From: [Empedobacter] haloabium
GTDB taxonomy: Bacteria > Pseudomonadota > Gammaproteobacteria > Burkholderiales > Burkholderiaceae_D
Assembly: GCA_008011715.2 (NCBI GenBank)
Contig: CP136508.1
Span: 3,720,001-3,784,000, forward strand
DNA length: 64,000 bases
Direction of reading: 5' to 3'
The translations under genes and the position numbers were made by a program. The notes below the pieces were generated by a model that was not told the DNA's origin, did not search any database, and was given only the letters and a program-made list of their open reading frames with translations. This document shows positions 1 through 11,123 of the stretch, piece after piece (the first letter of the stretch is position 1; each line of letters begins with the position of its first letter).

Positions 1-684
1 CATGGCGAACAGCAGGGCCAGCAAGCGTGCCACCGTGTAGGTCTTGCCGGTGCCCGGACCGCCCGTGATGATGGCCAGCTCGCTGCGCAGCGCGATGGCG
101 CAGGCGATCTTCTGCCAGTCCGGGCCCGCCGCATCGGCACGCGCATCGTCACGCGGCTCGAACAGCCGGTCCAGCCAGCGCCGCACGGCGGCCGCATCGA
201 CCGGGCGTTCGGTGCCGGCGCGGCGCAGCACGGAGGCCGCCACCATGGTCTCGTCGCGCCAGTAGCGGCGCAGGTACAGCCGTTCGCCGTCGAGCACCAG
301 CGGCTGGTTGAAATCCAGGTCGCCCACCGGCCACACCTGTTCGCAGGCCTGCAGCAGGTTGCGCCAGTCGGCCGCCTTCTTCGGCAGCGGGCCGGCCACC
401 GCGCGCAGCGCCGCCCACTCGCCATCGAGCCAGCCCAGTTGCGCCGACGGGTCGTGCGCCAGGTCGGCCAGCACCAGGCAGCTGTGGCCGCGCCCTTCCA
501 GCTCGGACAGCAGCGCGCCGGCCACCAGCAGCGGCGCCGGTGCCTGGCCCAGCGTCGCGACGAAGCGGGCGAACGCGCCGGCCAGGCGGCGCAGCTTGCC
601 CGCCTCGGTCAGTGCATCCAGCTGCGCCAGCGTGGCGGCGGATCGTGCCATCTCGGCCTGGGGATCGGTGGCGTTCTTCTTCAT
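1..684 (-). CDS. recD: RecD, exodeoxyribonuclease V alpha subunit (3' part beyond window)
   Basis: N-terminal 228 residues or so of RecD, the 5'-3' helicase subunit of the RecBCD nuclease for double-strand-break repair. The Walker A motif GGPGTGKT is visible at about residues 208-214, close to the window edge, followed by YTVARLLALL. The preceding N-terminal domain is typical of RecD. The ATG at 684-682 overlaps the recB stop in an ATGA arrangement, which fixes the start and implies translational coupling. The gene is cut by the left window boundary and not visibly broken. Its identity is also supported by order: recC, recB, recD on the same strand. Confidence 0.95.
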   Translation of the reverse strand, partial: MKKNATDPQAEMARSAATLAQLDALTEAGKLRRLAGAFARFVATLGQAPAPLLVAGALLSELEGRGHSCLVLADLAHDPSAQLGWLDGEWAALRAVAGPLPKKAADWRNLLQACEQVWPVGDLDFNQPLVLDGERLYLRRYWRDETMVAASVLRRAGTERPVDAAAVRRWLDRLFEPRDDARADAAGPDWQKIACAIALRSELAIITGGPGTGKTYTVARLLALLFAM

Positions 685-3600
685 TGCTCGTCCATCGTGG
701 TGTCGGGCGCGCCGGCGTGCAGCAGCGCGTCCAGGCCGTCCAGCAACGCTTCGTCCGGGCCGATCAGGTGGCAGCCGCGCGTCGCCGTATTGCCGACGCC
801 GCGCAGGAACCAGAACACGGCGCCGCCCAGGTGCCGCGCCGGCTGGTACGCCTCGCCCAGCCGGCTGCGCAGCAGCCGGTGCAGCGCCAGCAGGTAGATC
901 GCGCCCTGCACGTCGTAGCGGTGCTCGGCCATGCCGTGCGCCAGCGCCGCCGCGTGGTAGGCGCTGTCGCGGTTGCCCAGCGCATTCGATTTGTAGTCCA
1001 GCACCCAGTAGCGCCCTGCGTGCTCGAACACCAGGTCGGAAAAGCCCTTCAGCATGCCGTGCAGCGCGCGCTGCGGCAGCGGTGGGCGGGCCATGCCATC
1101 CAGCAGGTGGCGCCGGCACAGCGCGTCCAGCGCGCCGGTGGCCAGGCGCTCGCTGGGGAACCAGAACTCCATCTCCGGCAGCAGCATGCCAACGTCCTGC
1201 AGTGCCGCGCCCAGCGGCGGCAAGTGCGTGACGACCAGTTCGCGCAGCCAGGCGATCGTGTCCTCCAGCCGGTGGCCCCAGCCGGCGCGCTCGATGCGGC
1301 GGCCGATGCGGGCGTCGAAGCCGGCATCATGAATGCTGTCGAAGCCTTCCTGCGCCAGCCATTCCAGCTGCTCGTGCAGGAAGTTGCCGGGCACGGAACC
1401 GCGCGGGAAACGGTGCCATGGTGCTTCCTGCACCGCCGCGCCGCTCGCGGCCGGGTCGCCGTCCTCGCCCTCCAGCAGCGTCGCCTCCAGCGCGTCGCGC
1501 GGCACCGGCACCGGTACCTCGACCTGGACGCCACGCGTCAGCGACGTGAAGCTGCCGACCGACCAGTCGCGCTCGAACTGGGCGTCGAACGGCGCCGCCT
1601 CCAGCAGCGGTGGTTTGTGCTCGACGCGGTTCAGCAAGGTGACCCGCTCGGGCGCGCCGGCACTGGCGATGCCGATGGCGGCGCAGTCGCCGCGCAAATG
1701 CTGCCAGCGTTCCTGCAGCGCATCGGCCGGCAGCGGCGCGCCGCCGGTCAGCAGGTAGCCCAGCGCCGATTCGTGCAGCACGTTGGCGCCTTTGGCCTTG
1801 GCCGGCAGCGCGGCCACGCCCAGCCACAGGAAGTGGCGCGCCCGCGTCAGCGCCACGTACAAGAGGCGCAGCTCCTCCTCGATGCGGGCCGCTTCCACCG
1901 CCGCATGGGCGTCGTCGGACAGCGCCATGTCGATGCGGCGCACGCCATCGCCGTCGGTGTACTCGAAGAAGCTGCGGTTGCGCCGCTCGACCTTGCGCGC
2001 GGTGACGGCGAACGGCAGGTACACCAACGGGTACTCCAGGCCTTTCGACTTGTGCACGGTGACGACCTTGACCAGCTCGGCGTCCGACTCCAGCCGCAGC
2101 ACCTGCTCGTCGCTGTTGTCGCCTTCGCCCTCGACCTGCTCGGCCATCCAGCGGATCAGGGCCTGCTCGCCATCGAGCTGGCGGCTGGCCGACTGCAGCA
2201 GTTCGGCCAGGTGCAACAGGTTGGTCAGCCGGCGTTCCCCGCCCGGCTGCGCCAGCAAGGCGGCCGGCAGCCCCAGTTCGTGGATGAAGCGGCGCAGCAT
2301 GGCCAACACGCCCTGGCGCTGCCACACGGTATGCAGGGCCTTGAGCTGCTCGGTGCGCGCTTCCCACGCCAGCTCGTCGGCCGAGAAGCGTGCCAGCTCG
2401 GCCAGTGGCAGGTTGGCCGTGCGCGTGGCGAAGGCGGCGCGCGCCAGATTGCCGTCCAGTGGATTGGCCAGCGCGGTCAGCCAGCGCAGCACATCGCGCG
2501 CCTCGTCGCTGTCCAGCACCGAATCCTTGTCGGACAGGTAGACGCTGGGCACGCGCCGCCGCCGCAACGCGTCGCGGATCGCTTTCGCTTCCTTGCGGTC
2601 GCGCACCAGGATGGCGATGTCGGCCGGCTGCAGGCGGCGCAAGCCGTCCGGACCCTCGAAGCCCGTGCCGGGATGGTTCAGCAGCTCGACGATGTGCTCG
2701 GCGCAGTGGTGCGCGAAAAAATCGCGGTAGGCGTCGGCGCGCAGGTCCGGCGCATCCGCGCAGGCCACCGTCAGCGCCTGCAACTGGCCGTCCACGCCGA
2801 CCAGGCGTTCCGGCCGCCCCTTCGCGTCGACCGGATCGAACGGCAGCGGATTGACGGCGCCGGAGCGGAAGCGGAACGCGCCCTTGTCGAAGCCCTTGTC
2901 GCCGGCCAGCCGCTCGGCGTGCAGGAAGATGCGGTTGACCGCTTCCACCACCTCGCGGGTGGACCGGTAGTTGGTGCCCAGCTGGTAGTGGCGGCCGGCG
3001 GTGGCGCGCCGCGCGGCCAGGTAGCTGTGGATGTCCGCGCCGCGGAAGCCGTAGATCGACTGCTTCGGGTCGCCGATCAGGAACAGGCCCAGGTTCGGCT
3101 CGTTGTCCGCCACGCGGTACAGCAGGTCGAAGATGCGGTACTGGCTGGGCGCCGTGTCCTGGAACTCGTCCACCAGCGCCACTGGGTACTGCTGGGTGAT
3201 GCGTTCGCGCAGCGCCGCGCCGTTCCCGCCCTCCAGCGCGTGCTGCAGCCGCAGCAGCATGTCGGCAAAGCCGAACTGACGGTTGCGCCGCTTCAGTTCC
3301 CCCATCCGTGCCGCGATCACGGCGGCGGCGTGGCGGTACAAGCGGTGCGCCAGCGGCTCGATGCCGGCCAGGTCGTCCTTGAGCTGGCGCAATTCGGCAA
3401 ATTCGGCCGGCACGTCACTGCCCTCGTAGGCCTCGGCGATGCCCTCCGGCGACAGGCGGTGCCAGCCCGCCGCCGCCATCTCCGGATCGACGCGGGCGGG
3501 GTCCGCCACCCATCCGCGCAGGCTGCCGAACCAGCCGGCCAGCCATTTCATCTGGATCTTGCGCCCGTTCAGCAGGCCGGCGTCCTTCTTTTCCTCCAGC

Positions 3601-4373
3601 CAGATCTCCATCCGCTCGATGCGCTCGATCCAGCCCGCCTTCAGCGCGCCAAGGCGCTCCTGCAGCTCGTGCAGCGCGCTGCCGATCAGGGTGCCCAGTG
3701 CGACCGGCTGGCCGTCGCCGTCGCGGTGCCACGAGCCGTCGGCGCGCTTCACCAGGTCGCGCAGGCTGGCCTTCAGGCGGCCCACATCCGGCCAGCATGC
3801 CAGCAGCGCGCCCAGCGCCGGTTCGCGCAGCGGATAGACCTGCTGGCGCCAGTAGTCGTGCGCCGCGTCCTCGAACAGGGCCGCCTCGTCACTGACCAGT
3901 TCCTCGTCGAACAGGCTGCCGCTGTCGAAGGCGTGCTCGCGCAGCATGCGCTGGCACCACGAGTCGATCGTGAAGATGGCCGCTTCGTCCATCGTCTCGG
4001 CCGCCAGCATCAGGCGGTGCGCGGCCTGCTGGCGCGCGCCGTGGTCGGGGTACGCATCGAGCAGCGCGTCGAGGTAGGGATCGCCGCCGTCGGCCTGGCC
4101 GCGGAAGTAGGCGGCGGCCTCCACCAGCCGCTCGCGCACGCGGTTGGACAGCTCGCGCGTGGCGGCGCGGGTGAACGTCATCACCAGGATGTCGGCCGGC
4201 AGCAGTGGCCGCAGGTAGCCATGCTCGCCGCCATGGCCCAGCACCAGGCGCACGTACAGCGCGGCGATGGTCCACGTCTTGCCCGTGCCGGCGCTGGCCT
4301 CGATCAGGCGCGAGCCGTGCAGCGGAAACGTCAGCGCGTCCAGCAGCGGCGTGCCTTGGATGTCGTCGCTCAC
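681..4373 (-). CDS. recB: RecB, exodeoxyribonuclease V beta subunit
   Basis: 3'-5' SF1 helicase plus nuclease subunit of RecBCD, about 1230 aa, a normal length. Walker A EASAGTGKTWT lies at residues 25-34, the DEFQDT helicase motif near residue 400, and the nuclease motif DYKSN near residue 1126, so both activities look intact. I start it at GTG 4373 because the GTGA there overlaps the recC stop by 4 nt and the protein then begins just before the Walker A region. A longer reading frame runs upstream to 4499, but it only adds an R/A-rich stretch antisense-free of any motif and inside recC. Translationally coupled to recC and recD. Confidence 0.95.
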   Translation of the reverse strand: MSDDIQGTPLLDALTFPLHGSRLIEASAGTGKTWTIAALYVRLVLGHGGEHGYLRPLLPADILVMTFTRAATRELSNRVRERLVEAAAYFRGQADGGDPYLDALLDAYPDHGARQQAAHRLMLAAETMDEAAIFTIDSWCQRMLREHAFDSGSLFDEELVSDEAALFEDAAHDYWRQQVYPLREPALGALLACWPDVGRLKASLRDLVKRADGSWHRDGDGQPVALGTLIGSALHELQERLGALKAGWIERIERMEIWLEEKKDAGLLNGRKIQMKWLAGWFGSLRGWVADPARVDPEMAAAGWHRLSPEGIAEAYEGSDVPAEFAELRQLKDDLAGIEPLAHRLYRHAAAVIAARMGELKRRNRQFGFADMLLRLQHALEGGNGAALRERITQQYPVALVDEFQDTAPSQYRIFDLLYRVADNEPNLGLFLIGDPKQSIYGFRGADIHSYLAARRATAGRHYQLGTNYRSTREVVEAVNRIFLHAERLAGDKGFDKGAFRFRSGAVNPLPFDPVDAKGRPERLVGVDGQLQALTVACADAPDLRADAYRDFFAHHCAEHIVELLNHPGTGFEGPDGLRRLQPADIAILVRDRKEAKAIRDALRRRRVPSVYLSDKDSVLDSDEARDVLRWLTALANPLDGNLARAAFATRTANLPLAELARFSADELAWEARTEQLKALHTVWQRQGVLAMLRRFIHELGLPAALLAQPGGERRLTNLLHLAELLQSASRQLDGEQALIRWMAEQVEGEGDNSDEQVLRLESDAELVKVVTVHKSKGLEYPLVYLPFAVTARKVERRNRSFFEYTDGDGVRRIDMALSDDAHAAVEAARIEEELRLLYVALTRARHFLWLGVAALPAKAKGANVLHESALGYLLTGGAPLPADALQERWQHLRGDCAAIGIASAGAPERVTLLNRVEHKPPLLEAAPFDAQFERDWSVGSFTSLTRGVQVEVPVPVPRDALEATLLEGEDGDPAASGAAVQEAPWHRFPRGSVPGNFLHEQLEWLAQEGFDSIHDAGFDARIGRRIERAGWGHRLEDTIAWLRELVVTHLPPLGAALQDVGMLLPEMEFWFPSERLATGALDALCRRHLLDGMARPPLPQRALHGMLKGFSDLVFEHAGRYWVLDYKSNALGNRDSAYHAAALAHGMAEHRYDVQGAIYLLALHRLLRSRLGEAYQPARHLGGAVFWFLRGVGNTATRGCHLIGPDEALLDGLDALLHAGAPDTTMDEQ

Positions 4374-7300
4374 GCGCCCTCTCCTTCGATCGGCTGCACG
4401 CCGACGTGCTCCTTCAGCCACGCCGCCAGCGGGCCATACAGTTCCTGCGCCACGCGCGCGTGCTCCGGCTGCGCCGCCAGCGCGGCGTAGTCCGGCCACA
4501 GGCGCGCCAGGGATTCGTCGGCGCCCTCGCCGTCAAGGTCGAAGCCGCCGTCGTAGGCGGCGCGCGCGTCGCCGCCGGTGACCAGGGCCAGCGCCGTACG
4601 GCACGCGACCGGCAGCGGGCCGTCCATGCCGTGGCGCCACCACGTCACCAGGCCGGCCAGCACGGTGCGCGCGCTGTCCTGCGCCAGCGGCGGCATCGTC
4701 ACCACCGCATCGCGCGCCACCAGCAAGCCCGTGTACGCCGCGCCCTGCGCGCTCGCGGCCAGCTGGCGCAGCCACATGCCGATCAACTTGTCGCCGCGCG
4801 GCTGGCCGGTCTTGTCGAGCGCTTTCGACGACATCTGCAGCAGCCACACGGTCTGCTCGCCGTCGCTGCGCAGCTGGTCGATCCAGTCCTCCAGCACCAC
4901 GCCGTCCAGCACCAGGCCGACCGGCAGCTTGTTGGCCGGATGCGGGTAGCGGGCGCGCAGCCGCAGCCAGGCCTGGCGCACCGGCAGCAGCGCCTGCACC
5001 AGCGTGTCGCGCACTTTATCGCCAATCAGGCCGATGGGCAGCACGCCCTCGCGCTGCAGGCGTTCGGCGCGCGCCAGCAGACTGGCCAGGGCTTTTTCCC
5101 CATCCTCCACATCGTCTTCGCCGGCGTCGTGCAGCAGTGCGTCTTCCAGCTGGTAGCGCTGCAGGCCATCGAGCCCGAACGGCTCCTCGTCCTCGCCCAC
5201 CAGCGCCGATTCGGCAAACACCACCCCCAGGCGCTGGCGGAAGAAGAAGCGCACCGGCTGGCGCAGGAAGGCGGCCAGCATCGACAGCTTCAGCCGGAAG
5301 CGCTCATCGATCTCGAATGGCGCCAGCGCCAGGCCCTCGTCCGGACCGGCCTCGTTCGCGTCCTCGCCGGTGTTGTGGGCCGCGCGCCATTCGCCGGCAT
5401 ACGTCAGCAGCCCGCCCTGCTCGAAATAGCGCCGCGAGAACGGCTGCAGCGCGTGCTCGGTGGTGCGCTCCTGCAGGTCGGGCAGTTGCCAGCCGGCCTT
5501 CAGGTAGTCCATCAGCTGGCTCACCAGCACCGAGGGCGGCTGCTCGCTGTTGTCGCGCACGTTGCGACCGCACCAGCTGACATATAGCGTGTCGCGCGCC
5601 GCCAGCACCGCTTCCAGCATCAGGTAGCGGTCGTCGTCGCGGCGCGAGCGGTCGCCCGGGCGGCCCATGCCGGGCAACGCCAGCAGGTCGAAGTCGAGCC
5701 GGCTGGCGCGGCGCGGAAAGTCGCCGTCGTTCATGCCCAGGAGGCACACCACACGGAACGGCACCGCGCGCATCGGCATCAAGGTGCAGAAGGTGACGCC
5801 GCCGGAGACGAACTGGTGCTCCAGCGACGGTTCGTCCAGCGCGCCCAGCCAGGCTTCGCGCAGCACGGACAGCGGCACCGGTTCGTCGAAACCGGCGCCT
5901 TCGCAGGTTTCCAGCCAGGCGTTCAGCGTGTCGTTCAGCTGGTTCAGGGTCAGGCGGTCGGCTTCCTCGCGCGCATCGAAGAACGCGGCCAGCAGCGCGC
6001 GCGCCTGCTCGCCCCATTCGAGCGGCGTGCGCGGCTGCGCCAGCGCCGCGCGCCAGCCCAGCAACTGCTCGACCAGTTGCGCCAGCGAGCCGGCCAGCGC
6101 CGCGTCCAGGCCGCCCACTTCGCCATACGGCTCGATGTCGCCAAACGCCGCGCCGCTGCCGCTGGCATAGCCCAGCAGCATGCGGCGGATGCCGAAGATC
6201 CAGGCGTTCTGCTCGCCGGCCGGGCCCAGGCCCAGGCCCTCGCGGTGGCGCCGGTCCAGACCCCAGCGTACGCCGGCGCCCTCGATCCACTGGCCCAGGA
6301 TCGGTAGGTCCTGCGCGGCCAGCCCGAAGCGCGCCGCCACGGCCGGCACGTCCAGCAGGTCGCGCACCTCGCTCTGGCGGCAGCGCTGCTGCGGCAGGCG
6401 CAGCAGCCATTCCAGCGCCACCAGCAGCGGGTTGACGCTGCGGTCGTTGACGTCGCCGATCTCGAACGGGATGTGGCGCGCGTCCAGCGCCGTGCGGCCG
6501 CGCCGGTACTGGCCGAACACGGCGTGGATGGCGGCCGTGAAGACGTCGATGTCCGGTACCATCACCACCACGTCGCGCGGGCGCAGGGTGGGATCGGCGG
6601 CGAACATCGTCAGCAGCTGGTCGTGCAGCACCTCCACCTCGCGCTGCACGCTGTGGGCGACGTGGAAGACGATCGAGCGGTCGTCCGGCTCGGGCGGCGG
6701 GAACGCGTGTTCCGCCAGCGGCAGCAGGTCGCGCACCGCGCCCTGCAACTGGCGCAGCAAGGTGTCGCCGTCGCCCTCGCTGAACAGGTCCACGCGCAGA
6801 TGCTCGCCAGCGCCCGCGCTGCTCGATGCTTCGTCGAATTCGTCCAGCATGCGGATGTAGTCGCGCCCCTGCCGGCCCCAGCTCGCCAGCAGCGGGTGGC
6901 TGTGCGCGTGCAGCTCCTCCAGCGGCACGGCCGCCAAGTCCAGGCCATTCCTGGGCTGCTGGCGCCGGCGCGCCGCGCGCAGCAGGTCGCGGCCGTCGAT
7001 GATGTCGCCCCAGTAGTAGCGGCAGGGATTGGGCACGGCCACGATCACCTGGGTGAAACGGGCCAGCGCCGCCAGCGCCTGCAAGGTCTGGTACGGCAGC
7101 GCCGACACGCCGAACAGCACCACGCGGCGCGGCAGCGGCGCCACCGGCCGCCCGCCCTGCTCCACCGCGCGCACGAACTCCGTGTGCACGCTGGCGCGGC
7201 CCAGCGCGCGCTCTTCTTCCGGCACGCTGGCGACGACGGCGCGCCACAAGGCGGCCTGCCAGCGCTGGCCTTCCGGCAGCGGGTGGGCCACGCCGCGCGG

Positions 7301-7795
7301 GCAGCGCATCTGGTCGCGCCCGGCGGCCCAGTCGGCCAGCCAGTCGGCCCGGTACACCTGGTACTGGTCGAACAGGTCGGCCAGGCGCTCGGCCAGTTGC
7401 AGCCGGCGTTCCGGGTCGCCGTCCGCCAGGAAGTGGCGCAGCGGCGCGAACGTGGCATCGGCCAGCAGTGCCGGCAGCAGGCGCATCAGGCGCCACGTCA
7501 AGGGGCCCTTGTCGAAGGCGGAAATGCGCGGCACCCGCTCGCGCCCCAGCATGGCACGGTAGGCCTGCCACAGGAAGCGCGCCGGCAGCGCCACGCGGGT
7601 GGCGGCGCACACGCCCATTTCCTCGGCCATGGCGATCTTCAGCCACTCGGCCACGCCGTTCGACTGCACCAGCAGGATGTCGGTTTCCAGCGGGTCGAGC
7701 GGGTGGCCGCGCAGCCATTGGAACACGGCGGCGCGCAGCTGCTCGAGCTGGTTGCCGTGCAGGATCAGGAGGCCGGGGGCGATGGGAGAGGTCAT
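4370..7795 (-). CDS. recC: RecC, exodeoxyribonuclease V gamma subunit
   Basis: Chi-recognising subunit of RecBCD, 1141 aa, the expected size. The N-terminus (LLILHGNQLEQL, then DILLVQSNGVAEWLK) matches the RecC family signature near residues 10-55, and MNDGDFPR occurs in the middle. First gene of the recC-recB-recD operon; its TGA overlaps the recB GTG. No Shine-Dalgarno is evident in front of the ATG. Instead a small hairpin directly abuts the start codon (see 7796-7822). Confidence 0.93.
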   Translation of the reverse strand: MTSPIAPGLLILHGNQLEQLRAAVFQWLRGHPLDPLETDILLVQSNGVAEWLKIAMAEEMGVCAATRVALPARFLWQAYRAMLGRERVPRISAFDKGPLTWRLMRLLPALLADATFAPLRHFLADGDPERRLQLAERLADLFDQYQVYRADWLADWAAGRDQMRCPRGVAHPLPEGQRWQAALWRAVVASVPEEERALGRASVHTEFVRAVEQGGRPVAPLPRRVVLFGVSALPYQTLQALAALARFTQVIVAVPNPCRYYWGDIIDGRDLLRAARRRQQPRNGLDLAAVPLEELHAHSHPLLASWGRQGRDYIRMLDEFDEASSSAGAGEHLRVDLFSEGDGDTLLRQLQGAVRDLLPLAEHAFPPPEPDDRSIVFHVAHSVQREVEVLHDQLLTMFAADPTLRPRDVVVMVPDIDVFTAAIHAVFGQYRRGRTALDARHIPFEIGDVNDRSVNPLLVALEWLLRLPQQRCRQSEVRDLLDVPAVAARFGLAAQDLPILGQWIEGAGVRWGLDRRHREGLGLGPAGEQNAWIFGIRRMLLGYASGSGAAFGDIEPYGEVGGLDAALAGSLAQLVEQLLGWRAALAQPRTPLEWGEQARALLAAFFDAREEADRLTLNQLNDTLNAWLETCEGAGFDEPVPLSVLREAWLGALDEPSLEHQFVSGGVTFCTLMPMRAVPFRVVCLLGMNDGDFPRRASRLDFDLLALPGMGRPGDRSRRDDDRYLMLEAVLAARDTLYVSWCGRNVRDNSEQPPSVLVSQLMDYLKAGWQLPDLQERTTEHALQPFSRRYFEQGGLLTYAGEWRAAHNTGEDANEAGPDEGLALAPFEIDERFRLKLSMLAAFLRQPVRFFFRQRLGVVFAESALVGEDEEPFGLDGLQRYQLEDALLHDAGEDDVEDGEKALASLLARAERLQREGVLPIGLIGDKVRDTLVQALLPVRQAWLRLRARYPHPANKLPVGLVLDGVVLEDWIDQLRSDGEQTVWLLQMSSKALDKTGQPRGDKLIGMWLRQLAASAQGAAYTGLLVARDAVVTMPPLAQDSARTVLAGLVTWWRHGMDGPLPVACRTALALVTGGDARAAYDGGFDLDGEGADESLARLWPDYAALAAQPEHARVAQELYGPLAAWLKEHVGVQPIEGEGA

Positions 7796-7822
7796 GCGGC
7801 TAAGGACTGCGTTTCAAGCCGC
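7796..7822 (-). promoter_or_regulatory. hairpin abutting the recC start codon
   Basis: GCGGCT and AGCCGC (6-bp arms, 15-nt loop) sit immediately before the recC ATG on the minus strand, in the 59-bp gap between the kinase stop and recC. There is no AGGAG-like site in this gap close to the ATG. It could limit recC translation or end the upstream kinase transcript, but there is no T-run. Weak call. Confidence 0.3.
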
Positions 7823-7854
7823 TATTATCGCTCAGTTGGCGGCCGCGCGCGGTC

Positions 7855-10800
7855 CTACTCGGCCGTGCCCTGCAAATACGCTTCCAGTTCCTCGCCCACG
7901 TACAGTTCCAGCTGGTCCAGCAGCGGGCGCATGTGCACGACGATGGCGCGCGCCTCCTCGATGCGGCCGCCCTTGCGCAGCCGCTCCAGCGCCAGGCACA
8001 GCTCGGCGAAGCTCTGCGCGCCGACCGCGCGCGCGGACGACTTGATGCGGTGGCCCAGCTCGGCAAGCCGCGTCAGGTCGCCCTGCGCCAGCGCCGCGTC
8101 CACCTCGTCCATGCCCTCGCGCGCCGATTCCAGGAACATCAGCGCGTACTTGCGCATCTTTTCCGGCTTGTTGCCGAAGGTCTGGCCCAGCGCCGTGACG
8201 TCGAACAGCGGCGCGGCGGCCGCCGCCGACGGCAGCTCGCCGGCCGACAGCGCCGACGCGCCAGGCGGCGCCACCGGTGCCACCGGTGCCGTCATGCTGC
8301 GCACGGCCGGCGGCCGGGCGTGGGCGGCACGCTGGCTCAACCACTTCGACAGCACGCCGAACAGCAGCGCCGGCGCGATCGGCTTGGTGACGAATTCGTC
8401 CATGCCGGCCGCCAGGCACCGGGCCTCGTCCTCGCGGCCGGCATTGGCCGTCATCGCGATCACCAGCGTGCCGGACAGGCGCGGATGGGCACGGATCTGG
8501 CGGGTCGCCTCGTAGCCGTCCATCACGGGCATCTGCACGTCCATCAGCACGCAGTCGAAGTGGCCCTTCTGCAGCAGGTCGATGGCTTCGCGCCCGTTGT
8601 TGGCGACGACCACCGTGGCGCCGGCATCCTCCAGCAGCTCCTGGCCGACCTGCTGGCTGAACACGTTGTCCTCCACCAGCAGGATGCTGGCGCCGCGGAT
8701 CGCGGCCATCGATTCGTCCCCCAGCGCGGCCGGCGCCGGCGCGGCCAGCGCCGCGCCGCGTTCGAGGCGCGCCGTGAACCAGAACGTGCTGCCGACGCCG
8801 GGCGCGCTCTCGACGCCGACCGTGCCGCCCATCAGCTCGGCCAACTGCTTGCTGATCACCAGCCCCAGCCCGGTGCCGCCGTATTTGCGGGTAGTCGACG
8901 CGTCGGCCTGGTGGAACGACTGGAACAGCTTGGCCACCTGCTCGGCCGTCATGCCGATGCCACGGTCCTGCACCTCGAAGCGCACCAGGATTTCGCTGTC
9001 GCGGCTTTCCTCGGCACGGGCGCGGATGAAGATGCGGCCGTGTTCGGAGAACTTGATGGCGTTGCTGGTGAAGTTCAGCAGCACCTGTTCCAGGCGCAGC
9101 GGATCGCCGCGCAGCTGCGCCGGCAGGCCCGGCCAGGTCTCGAACACCAGTTCCAGGCCACGCCGGCTGGCCTCTTCACCGAGCTGGCTGGCGACATTGG
9201 CCAGCAGCGCATCGAGGCTGAAATCGAGCACTTCCAGCTCCAGCCGGCCCGCCTCGATCTTGGAGAAGTCCAGGATGTGGTTGATGATGCCCAGGAGGTG
9301 CTGGCCGGAGTGATAGATCTTCTGCAAGTAGTCGCGCTGGCGCGGGTCGGTGACGGATTTCAGCGCCAGGTGGGCCATGCCGATCACGCTGTTCATCGGC
9401 GTGCGGATCTCGTGACTCATGTTGGACAGGAAGGCGCTCTTGGCCTCGCTGGCGGCCTGCGCCTCTTCCTTCAGCCGGTGCAACTGGGTCACGTCGGTGG
9501 ACAGCGCGATGACGGCGCGGCCGCTGTCGAGCTCGACCGGCGCCTTGACGGTCCACAGGTGGCGCACGGTGCCGTCGGCATCGGCGTACTGGCCCTCGCT
9601 GGAGCGCTTCATGCCATCGGCCAGCACCAGCCGGTCCTCCTGCCACGTCGCGTCGGCCTGCGCGGCCGGCATCAGCTCGCGGTCGGTACGGCCGACGATG
9701 GAATCGGCCGGCCGGCCCATCACCTGGGCCTGGCGCGCGTTCACGTACACGTAGCGCCGCTCCGCGTCCTTCATGTAGACGTGGGCGTCGACGGTATCGA
9801 GCACGCTGTCGAGCAGGCGGCGCTGTTCCTGCGCCTTGCGCCGCTGCGAGGTCAGCATGAACACATAGCTGTAGATCAGCATCGTGCCGATGAAGCCGGT
9901 GGCCAGCGCGATGCGCGGCAGCGCGCGGTCGAAGCCGCTGATGATGTCCGTCTTGCGGGCGTTGAACTGGGCTTTCCACAGGCTGCCGTTGAAATCGATG
10001 GGCAACACGACGACGAAGTAGTCGTCCAGGTCGCCGCGCAGGGCCGGCGGCGCCTCCAGCGAGCCGTTGTCGTTGTACAGCAGGCGGTCGTCTTCCTCGA
10101 TGATGAGGCGGCGCTGGTCCGGCGGCGTGTTGCCGTCCGAGTAGAGAATCATGTGGATCTTGCGGTCGGCCATCTCGTCGATCGCGCCCTGCACCAGCGC
10201 CGCCACGGAAAAGCCGATACCTACCGAGCCCTGGTAGGCGGCGCGCCGGCTGGCCACGTCGTCGACGACCGCACCGCGTCGGTACACCGGCAGGCGCATG
10301 CCCAGGCCGATGTGCGGCAGCGGGCCCTGCACCCTGATGGGCTGGCCGGATGCGCTGATCTGCCCCGTATCGCGCGACAGGGCCATGGCGCGCTCGATGG
10401 CCGGGTTGGCGATGATGTCGACGCCGAACTTGTCCTGCAGGGTGGCCATCGGTTCCAGCCAGGTCAGCGGCGCGTAGCTGGCGCGCCGGCCCGGCGGGCG
10501 AATGTCGAAGCGGGGATAGCCGGCCGGGTCGAGGCTGGTGTCGGCGCGCACGGCGGCAACGAAGGCGTCGCGCTGTGCATCCGTCACGTACGGCGCGTAA
10601 GTAATGGCCTCGATGGCGGGAAAGTGCTGGGCCAGGCCGAGGCTGTTAACGTATTGCTGGAATTGCAGGCGCGACAGGTTGTCCGAGGTCTGGAACAGCG
10701 CCACCAGGCCGCGCACCACGTCGGAATAGGATTTCACCCGGGCCGAGATGCTGTACTGGGTGGCGCGGGTGGCGTTGTCGAAGCGCTGGCGACCATCCTC

Positions 10801-10926
10801 CTCGACGCTGCGCAGCGCGCCGGCATAGAACGACAGGCCGACCGCCGTCGCCAGCACCAGCCCGATGCCCCACTGCAGCGCGCGGCCCAGCGTCGTCGTC
10901 GTTCTCAGTTTGCCCGATTTACCCAT
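7855..10926 (-). CDS. CHASE-PAS hybrid histidine kinase with receiver and Hpt domains
   Basis: Membrane-bound phosphorelay sensor, about 1023 aa. Order: transmembrane segment (residues ~14-38), extracytoplasmic CHASE-type sensor (~70-300), second transmembrane segment (~338-358), PAS (~370-490), HisKA with MSHEIRTP (His near 504), HATPase_c (~610-730), receiver with VLMDVQMP (Asp near 795) and a C-terminal Hpt domain with [12 protein letters not shown] (His near 959). All phosphotransfer residues appear present, so it could run a full His-Asp-His relay but needs an external response regulator. The ATG at 10926 is preferred over a TTG at 10944. Ligand unknown. It lies 59 bp upstream of recC; no functional link is evident. 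Confidence 0.9.
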   Translation of the reverse strand: MGKSGKLRTTTTLGRALQWGIGLVLATAVGLSFYAGALRSVEEDGRQRFDNATRATQYSISARVKSYSDVVRGLVALFQTSDNLSRLQFQQYVNSLGLAQHFPAIEAITYAPYVTDAQRDAFVAAVRADTSLDPAGYPRFDIRPPGRRASYAPLTWLEPMATLQDKFGVDIIANPAIERAMALSRDTGQISASGQPIRVQGPLPHIGLGMRLPVYRRGAVVDDVASRRAAYQGSVGIGFSVAALVQGAIDEMADRKIHMILYSDGNTPPDQRRLIIEEDDRLLYNDNGSLEAPPALRGDLDDYFVVVLPIDFNGSLWKAQFNARKTDIISGFDRALPRIALATGFIGTMLIYSYVFMLTSQRRKAQEQRRLLDSVLDTVDAHVYMKDAERRYVYVNARQAQVMGRPADSIVGRTDRELMPAAQADATWQEDRLVLADGMKRSSEGQYADADGTVRHLWTVKAPVELDSGRAVIALSTDVTQLHRLKEEAQAASEAKSAFLSNMSHEIRTPMNSVIGMAHLALKSVTDPRQRDYLQKIYHSGQHLLGIINHILDFSKIEAGRLELEVLDFSLDALLANVASQLGEEASRRGLELVFETWPGLPAQLRGDPLRLEQVLLNFTSNAIKFSEHGRIFIRARAEESRDSEILVRFEVQDRGIGMTAEQVAKLFQSFHQADASTTRKYGGTGLGLVISKQLAELMGGTVGVESAPGVGSTFWFTARLERGAALAAPAPAALGDESMAAIRGASILLVEDNVFSQQVGQELLEDAGATVVVANNGREAIDLLQKGHFDCVLMDVQMPVMDGYEATRQIRAHPRLSGTLVIAMTANAGREDEARCLAAGMDEFVTKPIAPALLFGVLSKWLSQRAAHARPPAVRSMTAPVAPVAPPGASALSAGELPSAAAAAPLFDVTALGQTFGNKPEKMRKYALMFLESAREGMDEVDAALAQGDLTRLAELGHRIKSSARAVGAQSFAELCLALERLRKGGRIEEARAIVVHMRPLLDQLELYVGEELEAYLQGTAE

Positions 10927-11123
10927 CACCGCCGATCTGAACAAGTTGCACTACAGCAGGATACTCCGAAAGACCCCGGCAACCAAGATTCACCGTCGCA
11001 CCGGGCCAGGTGCGGAACTTTTGCGCCACTGTCGGGTCGAATAGCACGATAATAGTGTTGCGGGAGGCGGACATGGCACAGATGCGCGCAATGCCACTGT
11101 GCAAATGAGAAGACGGTCGCGCC

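Noticed and set aside
540..4490. Very long plus-strand open frame (1316 codons) opposite recB
   Set aside because: High GC suppresses stop codons in the antisense frame; the product is Gln/Arg/Ala-rich without domains and recB is certain.
6473..8515. 680-codon plus-strand frame spanning recC and the kinase 3' end
   Set aside because: Covers two well-supported minus-strand genes and the gap between them; no domain.
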